Source: Streptomyces xantholiticus (GTDB lineage Bacteria > Actinomycetota > Actinomycetes > Streptomycetales > Streptomycetaceae). From it: a DNA stretch of 64,000 bases. How positions within the stretch are numbered: position 1 is the stretch's first letter; the number at the start of each line of letters is the position of its first letter. The notes beneath the pieces are model-generated. The model was not told where the DNA came from. It did no database searches and saw nothing but the letters and a program-made list of their open reading frames with translations. The DNA lies in contig NZ_BMWB01000026.1 in the NCBI RefSeq assembly GCF_014651015.1, positions 1-64,000 on the forward strand, in the 5' to 3' direction. Made by a program: the position numbers and the translations under genes. Below, piece after piece: positions 25,984-34,800 of the stretch.

Positions 25984-26567
25984 GCCGAGACCCCCCTCTC
26001 CTCAAGAGCGAGCTTCATGGAACGGAGCGCGTAGAACACTCGGGACCGGACGGTCCCGCTGGGTATGCCGAGCGTTTCGGCCGCCTCATTGACCGTACGC
26101 CCCTTGAAATACGTCTCGACAAGAACTTCCCTGTGGGCGGGCGTCAAATCATCGAGTGCATCTGAGAGCGTCATCAGCCACAACGCCTTGTCGATCTCGT
26201 CCTCCGCGGGCATGACCTCCAGCGGCGACGGATCGACCTCCTGCGGCCGGGCCTGCCGGCTGCGGTGACCGTCGATGACGATGCGCCGGGCGACCGTCAC
26301 CAGCCAGGGTCGGACAGAGCCGGTCGCACGGTTGAGCTGGCCGGCGTTCTTCCAGGCACGGATGAGCGTCTCCTGCACGACGTCCTCGGCGCGCTGGCGA
26401 TCGCCGGCAACGAGACGCAGTACATAGGCGAGCAACGGTCCTGCGTGTTCGCGGTAGAGGGCACGCATCAACTCCTCGTCGGGCACAGAGGTGTCGATAC
26501 GTGGCTTCTCGCTGCGATGGCGGGCCCGTTGCGGACGGTCATCGGCCACGGCGGCATCCTTGCGCAC
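25980..26567 (-). CDS. sigU: ECF RNA polymerase sigma factor (SigU-like)
   Basis: 195 residues from the GTG at 26567, chosen because GGGAGG lies five bases upstream; the frame is open to 26693 but the added residues look non-conserved. Sigma-70 region 2 is seen as LYREHAGPLLAYVLRLV and AEDVVQETLIRAW, region 4 as LTPAHREVLVETYFKGRTV...GIPSGTVRSRVFYALRSMK. It directs RNA polymerase to a small regulon and is controlled by the coupled anti-sigma gene. In S. coelicolor the gene at this position is sigU, linked to development and secreted proteins. Confidence 0.88.
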   Translation of the reverse strand: MRKDAAVADDRPQRARHRSEKPRIDTSVPDEELMRALYREHAGPLLAYVLRLVAGDRQRAEDVVQETLIRAWKNAGQLNRATGSVRPWLVTVARRIVIDGHRSRQARPQEVDPSPLEVMPAEDEIDKALWLMTLSDALDDLTPAHREVLVETYFKGRTVNEAAETLGIPSGTVRSRVFYALRSMKLALEERGVSA

Positions 26568-26664
26568 CTGAACCTCCCGGTCGAGCCCCTGTTTTCGTCG
26601 GCTGGTCGCCAGGCGGCCTGGTGGCGCGCCGTGGTCCCCCTTCACTACGGGGACGGTGGGAGGT

Positions 26665-27300
26665 TCACTCAATCCCGGCCGAAGAAACTTCAAGATCTTT
26701 TACAGAGGTCCGCCGGCGGTGCCTGGCCACGCGCTCGCGGTTTCCGCACACCTCGCTGGAGCACCAGCGCCGCCGCCTGCCGCGTGACGTGTCCAGATAG
26801 ACCCGGCGGCAGTTGTCGCCCTCGCACTGCCGCAGCCGCGAGCGCGCGACCGGATCGGTGAGGAGATCGACCGCGTCACGGGCGACGACCGCGAGGAGCG
26901 CCGCGCACTCGGGGGTGGCGCTGAGCGCCCGTACCAGATCGCCCCCCTCGTCCCGTACGGCCCTGATGCCCGGCGGCGGGCTCTGCGCACGGGAGTTGAC
27001 GACCTCCAGGTCGTGCTCCGGGCAGCCCTTCAGGGGTCTGGAGCGCACCAAGCGGTCGATACAGTCGCGCAGTTCGACGAAGCCGGCCACCCAACTGCCG
27101 TCCACACCGGTCAGACGCGTCCCGGTGGGGACGAGGCCGGCGCCCACCAGCCAGCATGTCAACCTCCCCGTGTTCGCCAGTGGTTCGGGTCCGTCGGGCC
27201 GGTCCGCCTCGTGGGACGTCGCCACCAGGTCCAGACAGATCCGACCGGAGTCGAACCGCCACTGCCGGGGGTTCGAGCCGCCCGCGCCCGCCGCTGTCAT
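26665..27300 (-). CDS. CGNR zinc-finger (ABATE-type) putative regulator
   Basis: 211 residues. The N-terminal region (FDSGRICLDLVATSHEA) fits the ABATE stress-regulator domain, and the C-terminus has the CGNR zinc finger: CEGDNCRRVYLD and WCSSEVCGNRERVARHRRR. Such proteins are thought to bind DNA. It ends ~100 bp before the sigma gene in the same direction, so read-through into the sigma operon is possible. Targets unknown. Confidence 0.85.
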   Translation of the reverse strand: MTAAGAGGSNPRQWRFDSGRICLDLVATSHEADRPDGPEPLANTGRLTCWLVGAGLVPTGTRLTGVDGSWVAGFVELRDCIDRLVRSRPLKGCPEHDLEVVNSRAQSPPPGIRAVRDEGGDLVRALSATPECAALLAVVARDAVDLLTDPVARSRLRQCEGDNCRRVYLDTSRGRRRRWCSSEVCGNRERVARHRRRTSVKDLEVSSAGIE

Positions 27301-27388
27301 GCGCCTGTCACCGCCTCGGGGTCACCGCCGGGTGTCCCCACCAGAGTGCCCGCCGACGGGGGCGGCCGGAAGACCTCGTCCGGACGCG

Positions 27389-28540
27389 TCAGCTCTGCGC
27401 GTCGGCGTACTTGGCGTCGGCCGCGGGGTCGAGGGCCAGCCGGTAGCCCCGTTTGACGACGGTCTGGATCAGCTTGGGCGTGCCCAGCGCGGTACGCAGC
27501 CTGGCCATGGCCGTCTCCACCGCGTGCTCGTCCTTGCCCGAGCCGGGCAGGACGCGCAGCAGGTCGGAGCGGGAGACGACCCAGCCGGGCCGCTCCGACA
27601 GGGCGCGCATCAGCGCCATGCCGGCGGGCGGCACCGGACGCAGTTCGTCGTCGACGAGGACGGCGTGGCCGCGGATCTCGACGCGGCGGCCGGCGGCCGG
27701 GAACGTACGGGCGCGGCCGGGCAGCTCGGTACCGAGCAGTTGCACGAGCGGCCCGAGTCTGAACCGCTCCGGCTGCACCGTGGTGACGCCGACGGCCTGC
27801 AGCGGCACGGCGGTGACCGGGCCCACGCAGGCCGCGAGGACGTCGTGGCCGAGGGCGCCCAGCAGATCGGGAAGGAGACCGCGGCTCTCGGCGCGGTTCA
27901 GGAGGGAGGCGACGGCCGGGGCGCTGGTGAAGGTGACGGCATCAAGGGCGCGGGCGACGGTCGCGTCCAGCAGCCGGTCGAGCGGGGCGATGTCCTCGGG
28001 CGGCATCCAGCGGTAGACGGGTACGAGGACGACGTCCGCGCCCCCCGCCCGCAGCGCCTCGACGAACCCGGGCAGCGGCTCACCGTGCAGCTGGAGCGCG
28101 ATCCGGCGGCCCGCCACCCCCTCGCCGAGCAGCCGGTCCAGGACCTCCGCCATGGACTCGGAGGCCGGGGACCACTCCTCGTTGAGCCCCGCCGCACGGA
28201 TGGCGCCTTTGACCTTGGGGCCGCGTGCCAGCAGCTCGGCGCCGCCCAGCCGACCGAGCAGCTGCTCGCCGAGCCCCCAGCCGTCGGCGGCCTCCACCCA
28301 GCCGCGGAAGCCGATGGCGGTCGTGGCGACGACCACGTCGGGGGTGTGGTCGATCAGCTGCTTGGTGGCGGCGAGCAGCTCGGCGTCGTCGGCGAGCGGA
28401 ACGATACGAAGCGCGGGGGCGTGCACGACGGCCGCGCCCCGTCGCTGGAGCAGTGCGCCCAGTTCGTCGGCGCGCCGGGCGGCGGTCACGCCGACGGTGA
28501 AGCCCGCGAGGGGGCCGTGCGGTTGGCCTTGGTCGTGCAT
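27389..28540 (-). CDS. nnaR: HemD-like winged-helix regulator of nitrate/nitrite assimilation
   Basis: 383 residues. Residues ~1-265 are a uroporphyrinogen-III synthase-type fold (GFTVGVTAARRADELGALL, VVATTAIGFRGW, DAVTFTSAPAVASLL, ACVGPVTA), and the C-terminal ~100 residues are an OmpR-type winged helix (MALMRALSERPGWVVSRSDLL, AVETAMARLRTALG, VVKRGYRLAL). This fusion is NnaR, described in S. coelicolor as a GlnR target needed for nitrate/nitrite use, rather than a haem enzyme. ATG 28540 is preceded by GGGGA; the frame opens at 28612. The nitrate transporter lies just upstream, and a candidate GlnR box and an inverted repeat stand in its promoter. Confidence 0.88.
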   Translation of the reverse strand: MHDQGQPHGPLAGFTVGVTAARRADELGALLQRRGAAVVHAPALRIVPLADDAELLAATKQLIDHTPDVVVATTAIGFRGWVEAADGWGLGEQLLGRLGGAELLARGPKVKGAIRAAGLNEEWSPASESMAEVLDRLLGEGVAGRRIALQLHGEPLPGFVEALRAGGADVVLVPVYRWMPPEDIAPLDRLLDATVARALDAVTFTSAPAVASLLNRAESRGLLPDLLGALGHDVLAACVGPVTAVPLQAVGVTTVQPERFRLGPLVQLLGTELPGRARTFPAAGRRVEIRGHAVLVDDELRPVPPAGMALMRALSERPGWVVSRSDLLRVLPGSGKDEHAVETAMARLRTALGTPKLIQTVVKRGYRLALDPAADAKYADAQS

Positions 28541-28603
28541 CTCGGTCGTCCCCACTTGAATGCCCCATCGGCGGTGCCATCGGACTGTGAACGTGGCGAC
28601 CGA

Positions 28604-28627
28604 GCCTGTCAAAGGTGCGTGACAGGC
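28604..28627. promoter_or_regulatory. Inverted repeat between narK and nnaR
   Basis: GCCTGTCA, 8-bp spacer, TGACAGGC: perfect 8-bp arms, 64-87 bp upstream of nnaR. It could be an operator (for example of NnaR itself) or part of the narK terminator; no U-run follows. Confidence 0.45.
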
Positions 28628-28640
28628 CCGGTTCGCTCAT

Positions 28641-28656
28641 ATTTCACCGTCGTTAC
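28641..28656 (-). promoter_or_regulatory. Candidate GlnR box upstream of nnaR
   Basis: On the minus strand GTAAC-GACGGT-GAAAT matches the GlnR half-site pair GTnAC-n6-GAAAC with one mismatch, 101-116 bp upstream of the nnaR start. A further GTCAC follows at the same 11-bp phasing (two steps on). Known: nnaR is a GlnR target in S. coelicolor. Confidence 0.65.
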
Positions 28657-28669
28657 GGACTCCGCTCGC

Positions 28670-30025
28670 TCAGACCCGTGCGTAGACCGGCTCCGGCTCC
28701 GTCTGGGCGTCCGCGGCCCGGACCGGCACCGCGACGGGACGGCGAAGGTATACCGCCCAGGTGACGGCCGAGCAGACCGCGTAGAAGGCGAGGAAGGAGA
28801 CGAAGGCGGCGGTTCCGGTGCCGGCGGTCTGGAAGGACTGGCGGAACGCGAGGTTGATCGCGAGGCCGCCGACCGCGCCGACGGCGCCGATGAGCCCCAT
28901 GGAGGCGCCGGACAGCCGTCGCCCGTAGGCGGCTGCGGTCTCACCGGTCATGCCCTTGGCGAGCGCCTTGTTCTGGAAGATGCCGGGGATCATCTTGTAC
29001 GTCGAGCCGTTCCCGAGGCCACTGAGCACGAACAGCGCGATGAAACCGATGAGGAACACGCTCAGCGACTCCTGGACGGAGGCGGCGACGACCACCCCGG
29101 TCGCGGCGGCCATGGCCACGAAGTTCCACAGGGTGATGCGCGCACCGCCGAAGCGGTCGGCGAGCAGTCCGCCGAGGGGCCGGATGAGGGAGCCGAGCAG
29201 CGGGCCGATGAAGGTGAGCGATGCGGCCTGCAGCGGGGTGCGGCCGAACTGGGTCTGGAGCACGAGTCCGAAGGCGAAGCTGTAGCCGATGAACGAGCCG
29301 AAGGTGCCGATGTAGAGGAAGGCCATGATCCAGGTGTGGCCCTCCTTGGCGGCGTCGACGGCCGCGCCGGTGTCGTTCTTCACCGGTGCCAGGTTGTCCA
29401 TCCACAGTGCGGCGCACAGCGCGGCGATCACGATGAGCGGCAGGTAGATGCCGAGCACCAGCCGAGGGTGGGCCGCCCCTGCCGTACCGATGATCAGCAG
29501 GGCGATCAGCTGGATCACCGGTACGCCGATGTTGCCGCCCCCCGCGTTGAGGCCGAGCGCCCAGCCCTTCTTCCGCAGCGGGAAGAAGGCGTTGATGTTC
29601 GTCATCGACGAGGCGAAGTTGCCGCCGCCGACACCCGTGAGCGCGGCGACCGCGAGGAAGGTCGTGTACGAGGTGCCCGGCTCCATCACCAGGTACGCCG
29701 CGCCGGTCGGCAGCAGCAGGAGCAGGGCGCTGAAGATCGTCCAGTTACGGCCGCCGAACCGGGCGACGGCGAAGGTGTACGGCACCCGGATCACGGCGCC
29801 GACCAGGGTCGCCGTAGCGATCAGGAAGAACTTGCCGGCCGGGTCGATCCCGTACTCCGGTCCCATGAAGAGGACCATCACGGACCACAGGCTCCAGATG
29901 GAGAACCCGATGTGCTCACTGAGCACCGAGAAGGCGAGGTTGCGCCGTGCGACCCGCTCCCCCTTGGTCTTCCAGAACGTCTCGTCCTCGGGGTCCCACT
30001 GCTCGATCCATCGCCCTGCCATCAC
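28670..30025 (-). CDS. narK: Nitrate/nitrite transporter, NarK family (MFS)
   Basis: 451 residues with about twelve membrane segments. NarK signatures visible are VLSEHIGFSIWSLWSVMVLFM near the N-terminus, the nitrate-signature glycine-rich block GVGGGNFASSMTNINAFFP in TM5, and the second one GLNAGGGNIGVPVIQL. These place it among nitrate uptake or nitrate/nitrite antiport proteins of the inner membrane. The neighbouring nnaR and candidate GlnR box support a role in assimilation. Its promoter appears to lie inside the 3' end of the upstream acyltransferase gene, only 33 bp away. Confidence 0.93.
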   Translation of the reverse strand: MMAGRWIEQWDPEDETFWKTKGERVARRNLAFSVLSEHIGFSIWSLWSVMVLFMGPEYGIDPAGKFFLIATATLVGAVIRVPYTFAVARFGGRNWTIFSALLLLLPTGAAYLVMEPGTSYTTFLAVAALTGVGGGNFASSMTNINAFFPLRKKGWALGLNAGGGNIGVPVIQLIALLIIGTAGAAHPRLVLGIYLPLIVIAALCAALWMDNLAPVKNDTGAAVDAAKEGHTWIMAFLYIGTFGSFIGYSFAFGLVLQTQFGRTPLQAASLTFIGPLLGSLIRPLGGLLADRFGGARITLWNFVAMAAATGVVVAASVQESLSVFLIGFIALFVLSGLGNGSTYKMIPGIFQNKALAKGMTGETAAAYGRRLSGASMGLIGAVGAVGGLAINLAFRQSFQTAGTGTAAFVSFLAFYAVCSAVTWAVYLRRPVAVPVRAADAQTEPEPVYARV

Positions 30026-30058
30026 GCGCCTCCACCTGTTTCGATCGTGAGGACGACG

Positions 30059-31276
30059 CTACGGACGGCGCGTTTCAGGGCCGATGGCTGCACGTGACCG
30101 GTGCGAAACCTTGCTCTCACCCGCCGGTCGGGCGGGATGTGAGAGTCCGGTCCCCGCATTGCCCGTGTCCTGGCCGTTCGGCCACAGCCGCGGGCGGCGC
30201 CCGGCCGCCAGGTCCTCGGCCCAGCCGAAGAGCAGAACGCACACGGCGATCAGTGCCCAGGCGATCAGCAGCACCGGCACCCAGCTGTCCAGCAGCCACG
30301 AGGCGTGCTCGGCGAGCAGGTCGATGTCCCACATCCGGTCCCAGAGCAACGCGGCGAGCAGGATGCACACGTTGTGCCAGAGGTATACGGTCACCGCGCG
30401 CGCGTTGAGCAGGGTGATCACGCTGTCCCACTGGCGCAGTTTCGGCGGCCACCACTCCCACGACGGGCTGAAGTGCAGCAGCATCATCACCGCGCCGAGC
30501 GACCAGAGGGCATCGGCCGGCGGGATGCCGTCGAGCTCGCCGCCCGTCGCGAACCCGTGCTGCCCGGCCCACCAGAGCCCGGCCAGCATCACGAACGGCG
30601 CCAGCGAGGGCACGATGTAGCGCGGCAGGCGGGCGAGGACGCCCTCCTGGCGGGCCATGCCGAGGATCCAGCACGCGCCGAAGGTGGTGAAGTCGGTGAG
30701 CGCCGAGTCGATCCGCTCCGGCATGGTGAGGTAACCGGCGGCGAGAGCGAAGGACAGGGCGACCGGCGCGGCAAGGGTGAGCCACGGCAGCCTGCGCAGC
30801 AGGCGGAGCAGCAGCGGCGACAGGAGCACGAACCACAGATAGGCGCGCAGGTACCAGAGCGGCTCCGCCATGTCACCGGCCCATTCGGCGACGAGGAACG
30901 GCGGGTCGCTCAGCGGCAGGATCCAGAAGACCGCGGAGGGGCCGGGACGCCATCCCTCGAGGAGCATCGCGGTGACGGCCGCGGCGCCCAGCACCCACAG
31001 GGGAGGGAGCAGCCGCCGTACCCGGCTGCGGATGACCCGGAGCGCCGGGCGGGCCAGGGAGCGAGCCATCAGTGAACCGGCGAGCGCGAACATCACGCCC
31101 ATGGACGGGAACACGAGCGGCAGCCAGGCCCAGCCCACCAGGTGGTAGAGCACGACACGGAACAGGGCGAGCGCCCTCAGCAGGTCGAAGTAGCGGTCCC
31201 GGCCGCCGGCGGGCACCGCGGAGGTGCCGCCGTGGGACGGCTGAGGCACCGTCTGCGGTGCGGTGTACGGGGTCAC
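30059..31276 (-). CDS. Membrane acyltransferase (OafA/YrhL-type) of the mat locus
   Basis: 405 residues from the GTG at 31276, which overlaps the matB stop (GTGA). Acyltransferase-3 family features: RYFDLLRALALFRVVLYHL (catalytic His region), MFALAGSLMARSL, and about ten membrane helices (e.g. AEPLWYLRAYLWFVLLSPLLLRLL). It probably adds acetyl or other acyl groups to the extracellular polysaccharide made by MatB, like O-acetyltransferases of other polymers. The C-terminal coding end carries the candidate GlnR box of narK. The large open frame covering matB in another frame is a shadow. Confidence 0.88.
   Translation of the reverse strand: MTPYTAPQTVPQPSHGGTSAVPAGGRDRYFDLLRALALFRVVLYHLVGWAWLPLVFPSMGVMFALAGSLMARSLARPALRVIRSRVRRLLPPLWVLGAAAVTAMLLEGWRPGPSAVFWILPLSDPPFLVAEWAGDMAEPLWYLRAYLWFVLLSPLLLRLLRRLPWLTLAAPVALSFALAAGYLTMPERIDSALTDFTTFGACWILGMARQEGVLARLPRYIVPSLAPFVMLAGLWWAGQHGFATGGELDGIPPADALWSLGAVMMLLHFSPSWEWWPPKLRQWDSVITLLNARAVTVYLWHNVCILLAALLWDRMWDIDLLAEHASWLLDSWVPVLLIAWALIAVCVLLFGWAEDLAAGRRPRLWPNGQDTGNAGTGLSHPARPAGESKVSHRSRAAIGPETRRP
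30094..30109 (+). promoter_or_regulatory. Candidate GlnR box for narK inside the acyltransferase gene
   Basis: GTGAC-CGGTGC-GAAAC is an exact match to the GlnR half-site pair GTnAC-n6-GAAAC on the plus strand, 69-84 bp upstream of the narK start. CTCAC follows at the next 6-bp step and GTTTC stands two steps before it, giving 11-bp phasing. Confidence 0.65.
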
Positions 31277-33468
31277 GCGACCGGCCTCCGCTCGCCGGCG
31301 GTGTGCTGCCGCTGGTTGTTCACGACACCGGGCGCTTCCACCGCTCCGGTGCGCCGCAGCTTCTGCCAGCGCAGGCGGCCGCCGGTCAGTGCGGTGATCC
31401 AGGACTGCAGGAGAACTACGTACATCAGCTGTCGGTAGAGGATCTGCTGGAGCGGCAGGGAGATGAGGTGGACCATGCGTTCCTTGTCCAGCCGGAAGGC
31501 ATAGGCGGCGCAGACGGCCTGTATCGCAAGCACGCCGAGCCAAGCGGCGATGGTCTTCTGTGTGGGGCCGAAGACCAGCCCGTACAGCAGGAAGACATCG
31601 ATCAGCGGCGCGAGCAGCGGCGCCAGGACCATGAACAGGGAGACCAGCGGCAGGCCGACCCGGCCGAAGCGGCCCGAAGGCCCGCGTTCGACGAGGGCGC
31701 GGCGGTGCTTCCAGATCGCCTGCATGGTGCCATAGCTCCAGCGGTAGCGCTGCGACCACAGCTGCTGCACGGACTCGGGGGCCTCGGTCCAGGCGCGGGC
31801 CTTCTCCGCGTAGACGACCTTCCAGCCGTCGCGGTGCATGGCCATGGTGATGTCGGTGTCCTCGGCGAGGGTGTCCTCGCTCATGCCGCCGACCCGTTCG
31901 AGGGCGCTGCGGCGGAAGGCGCCGACGGCGCCGGGGATGGTGGGCATGCAGCCGAGCACGTCGTACATCCGCCGGTCGAGGTTGAAGCCCATCACGTACT
32001 CGATGTGCTGCCAGGCGCCGATGAGGGTGTCGCGGTTGCCGACCTTGGCATTGCCTGCGACGGCGCCCACGCGCGGGTCTCCGAAGGGCTGCACGAGTTC
32101 GCGGACGGTGGACGGTTCGAAGACGGTGTCGCCGTCCATCATGACGACGATCTCGTAACGGGCGTTCCTGATGCCGTTGTTGAGGGCGGCGGGTTTGCCC
32201 GAGTTCGGCTGCCGCACGACGCGTACGCCGCGCAGCCCCATGCCCTCGACGATGTCGGCGGTGCCGTCGCTGGAGCCGTCGTCGATGACGATGACTTCGA
32301 GGGGGTGATCGCTGGCCATCAGCGAGCGCACGGTGTTGGCGATGCATTCGCGTTCGTTGTACGCGGGGACCAGCACGGAGACCGGCCTGGTGATGGGCGG
32401 CCCCCAGCTGAAGCCCTTGCGGCGCACCTTTCGGGCATGCGCGAAGGACAGGATCAGCATCAGACCGAAGCGGGCGAAGACCAGCACGCCGATCACGGCC
32501 AGGCCGACCACCAGGACCTCGGTGGTGTTCTCGGAGACGGCAACGGCTCCGACGAACGCCTTGCCCTTCCACAGCTCGAGGCCGGTGACCCCGGTGTGGG
32601 CGCTGGGGACGCCGAGCGCCTCGGTGAGGTTGGTGAACCTGTAGCCGCGCTCCTTCATGTCCGGCAGGAAGCGGTCGAGGGCCTCGACGGTCTGGGAGCG
32701 GTCGCCGCCGGAGTCGTGCATCAGCACGATGGAGCCCTCGGTGCCGTCGGGCGTGGCGCGCTCGATGATCGCGTCGGCGCCGGGACGCTTCCAGTCCTCG
32801 GAGTCGGTGTTGTTGAAGGCCGTGATGTAGCCGCGGCTGCCTATGTACTGGGTGACCGGCCAGGACTCGTTGTCGAGGGCGCCGGAGAAGGAGGAGTACG
32901 GCGGCCGGAACAGGGAGGTGCGGATGCCCGCCGAGCCCGCGAGTGCCAGCTGGTTCTGCGACAGCTCCCAGTCGATGCGGTCGGTCGACTGGAACGACAG
33001 ATCCGGGTGGTTGAAGGTGTGCAGGCCGATCTCATGGCCTTCACGCACCATCCGTTCGACCAGGTCGGGATGGCGGGATGCCATGGTGCCGGTGACGAAG
33101 AAGACGGCGTGCGCGTCGTATTCCTTGAGCTTGTCGAGGACCTTCGGCGTCCAGACGGGGTCAGGGCCGTCGTCGAAGGTCAGCACCAGACGCCGGTCGG
33201 GGATGCCGAGCGCCTTGGGGTTCTGCTTGTCGCGCGCGTCGATGACGGGGCCGCCCGCGAGTATGTGCTCGGGGACCTGGTCCGTGGGTGCCGGGGGGCG
33301 GACACGGTGGTCGGCGAGTATCTCGCTGTGCACATAGCCGCGCAGCATCAGCATCGCGAGCAGGGCGACGAGGAAGACCACGGGCAGCAGATAGCGCATG
33401 GGCAGTCTGCGGCGTACGACGCTCTTGGGGTTCCGCCGCGGCGGAACCCCGGGGACGGGGACGGTCAT
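31273..33468 (-). CDS. matB: Bifunctional polysaccharide deacetylase / family 2 glycosyltransferase (MatB)
   Basis: 731 residues. An N-terminal membrane helix (~25-43) leads to an outside NodB deacetylase domain: TFDDGPD (97-103), HTFNH (150-154), RPPYSS and LMHD. After a second membrane region (~310-345) follows a processive GT2 domain: DDGSSDG (396-402), MDGDT (~444), EDTD (536-539) and QRYRW (573-577), then C-terminal membrane helices. The combination of PgaB-like deacetylase and PgaC-like synthase in one chain, next to a small membrane protein, matches MatB of Streptomyces, reported to make poly-beta-1,6-GlcNAc for hyphal aggregation. All catalytic motifs are intact. The ATG directly abuts the matA TAA. 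Confidence 0.9.
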   Translation of the reverse strand: MTVPVPGVPPRRNPKSVVRRRLPMRYLLPVVFLVALLAMLMLRGYVHSEILADHRVRPPAPTDQVPEHILAGGPVIDARDKQNPKALGIPDRRLVLTFDDGPDPVWTPKVLDKLKEYDAHAVFFVTGTMASRHPDLVERMVREGHEIGLHTFNHPDLSFQSTDRIDWELSQNQLALAGSAGIRTSLFRPPYSSFSGALDNESWPVTQYIGSRGYITAFNNTDSEDWKRPGADAIIERATPDGTEGSIVLMHDSGGDRSQTVEALDRFLPDMKERGYRFTNLTEALGVPSAHTGVTGLELWKGKAFVGAVAVSENTTEVLVVGLAVIGVLVFARFGLMLILSFAHARKVRRKGFSWGPPITRPVSVLVPAYNERECIANTVRSLMASDHPLEVIVIDDGSSDGTADIVEGMGLRGVRVVRQPNSGKPAALNNGIRNARYEIVVMMDGDTVFEPSTVRELVQPFGDPRVGAVAGNAKVGNRDTLIGAWQHIEYVMGFNLDRRMYDVLGCMPTIPGAVGAFRRSALERVGGMSEDTLAEDTDITMAMHRDGWKVVYAEKARAWTEAPESVQQLWSQRYRWSYGTMQAIWKHRRALVERGPSGRFGRVGLPLVSLFMVLAPLLAPLIDVFLLYGLVFGPTQKTIAAWLGVLAIQAVCAAYAFRLDKERMVHLISLPLQQILYRQLMYVVLLQSWITALTGGRLRWQKLRRTGAVEAPGVVNNQRQHTAGERRPVA

Positions 33469-34131
33469 TTACGGTGCGCCTTCTTGCACGGGCTGTCGGG
33501 GGGAGCCGCTGCTGGGAGCGGCGGGCTCCGCGGGGCCGGGGCCGCCGGAAGGGGTGACACCGGAAGAGGAAGCGCCGGCGCCTGGAGCGGCCGGACTCGC
33601 GGCCGGTTCCGTGCCGGTGCCGCCGCTCGGTGGCGGCGCGGACGGGGAAGCGGAGGCGGACGCCGGCGCGGCGGGCAGCGAGCGGCCGCCGCCCGTGGTG
33701 CCCGACGGCAGGGGCAGCACGGCGCCGGCGGAGTCCGCGGGGGCGGGGCTGCCCGGAGGGGCGTTGGGTGTGGCCACCGTGGACCCACGGCCGGTCGGGG
33801 CGGGTTGGATCTCGACCTGCTCGGGCTTCTTGTCCCTCACCTGTCCGAGACCGGGCATCCAGGGTGCGCTGGAGTCGCCGCCGAGCAGGGCGGCGACGAG
33901 CGTGATCGCGTAGCAGGCACAGGCGGCGGCCAGCACCCAGCCGATACGGCGGAACTTCTTGCTGCGCCGGCCGCTCTCGTCGACGAAGACCGGCCCTTCG
34001 GCACTGTCCGGGGCGACGATCGGCTCGATGGGCAGATCCCGCAGTTTCCGGCCGAGGCCGTCGAGTTGAATGGTCACCTCGTGCGGCTCGTGCGTGTAAC
34101 CGGTACCGACGTTTTCTTGCCAATTTTCCAT
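33469..34131 (-). CDS. matA: MatA-like membrane protein with Pro/Ala/Ser-rich tail
   Basis: 220 residues from the ATG at 34131. A cytosolic N-terminus (VTIQLDGLGRKLRDLP) with basic residues precedes one membrane helix (IGWVLAAACACYAITLVAALL) and a ~140-residue Pro/Ala/Ser/Gly-rich extracytoplasmic tail. No enzymatic motif. Position immediately before matB (TAA then ATG with no gap) and layout agree with MatA, the partner of MatB in hyphal aggregation. Start uncertain: a GTG at 34140 follows GGGGGGA too closely, and the ATG is slightly far from it. Confidence 0.8.
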   Translation of the reverse strand: MENWQENVGTGYTHEPHEVTIQLDGLGRKLRDLPIEPIVAPDSAEGPVFVDESGRRSKKFRRIGWVLAAACACYAITLVAALLGGDSSAPWMPGLGQVRDKKPEQVEIQPAPTGRGSTVATPNAPPGSPAPADSAGAVLPLPSGTTGGGRSLPAAPASASASPSAPPPSGGTGTEPAASPAAPGAGASSSGVTPSGGPGPAEPAAPSSGSPRQPVQEGAP

Positions 34132-34800
34132 GGCTTGTGGCACATCCCCCCACTGACTGGAATCGGGTGCGCGCACAGCTGACCGGCCGCTTCCGGACGT
34201 GGGTCCCCAACCCTGCCCGAGCGCTTCTACCCCACTCACTCACCCGGTCCATGAATGTAGCGCACCCTCGATGGGCCCCGCGCGCCGCAGTCAGCTGTTG
34301 TCACACATCAGCGACATATCACTTTCCGGCAACCATCGGCCTGGCGTTCTTTCCAGCCACGCTTCGCGGGGGGCGAATCGGTGGACCACTTCCGGCATCG
34401 GCGTCGCCCGCGTCGCCCCCGCCGACGTATACGGCTTCGTCGGCGAGCGCGTTCAACGGGATCCAGGCCGGCCCGGCCCTCGCGTAGCCGGACCGCCACC
34501 GGCGACTTTGGAGCACAGCGCTCCGCCGGGGTCACCCATGTCGTGCAGGCAGTCGAAGACGCAGGCGAGATCGCAGCCGTCGCCGGGAAGGTCCTGGCCA
34601 AAGCGGCAGCGAAGACGATGTTCCCGAAGAGACCTTCCGCAGCCGCAAGGACGACCGACCGGTCCATCGGTGCACCGGTGACGGCCGAACCCGTCGATCG
34701 TGGACGCCGGGCAGGCATGGAACCGCCCGCCGTCTGAGCCGCCGGCCGCTGGTGCACGTACGGGCGGACCGGTCTCTGCTGTCGACGCCCGTCGACGGAA
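34132..34800. other. Long intergenic region between matA and ssrA
   Basis: About 670 bp. The part next to matA must hold the mat promoter (AT-richer around 34305-34325 with TTGTCACACATC). Open frames on both strands in 34308-34757 have no recognisable domain and Arg-rich or Ser-rich composition, so I do not call a gene; a decayed small gene is possible. Confidence 0.5.

Noticed and set aside
30059..32572. 837-residue frame ending with the acyltransferase
   Set aside because: Its first ~430 residues are Arg/His/Pro-rich shadow of matB; the GTG at 31276 gives the real protein.
34308..34757. 149-residue minus-strand frame
   Set aside because: No domain character, Arg-rich tail, no ribosome site; treated as non-coding.
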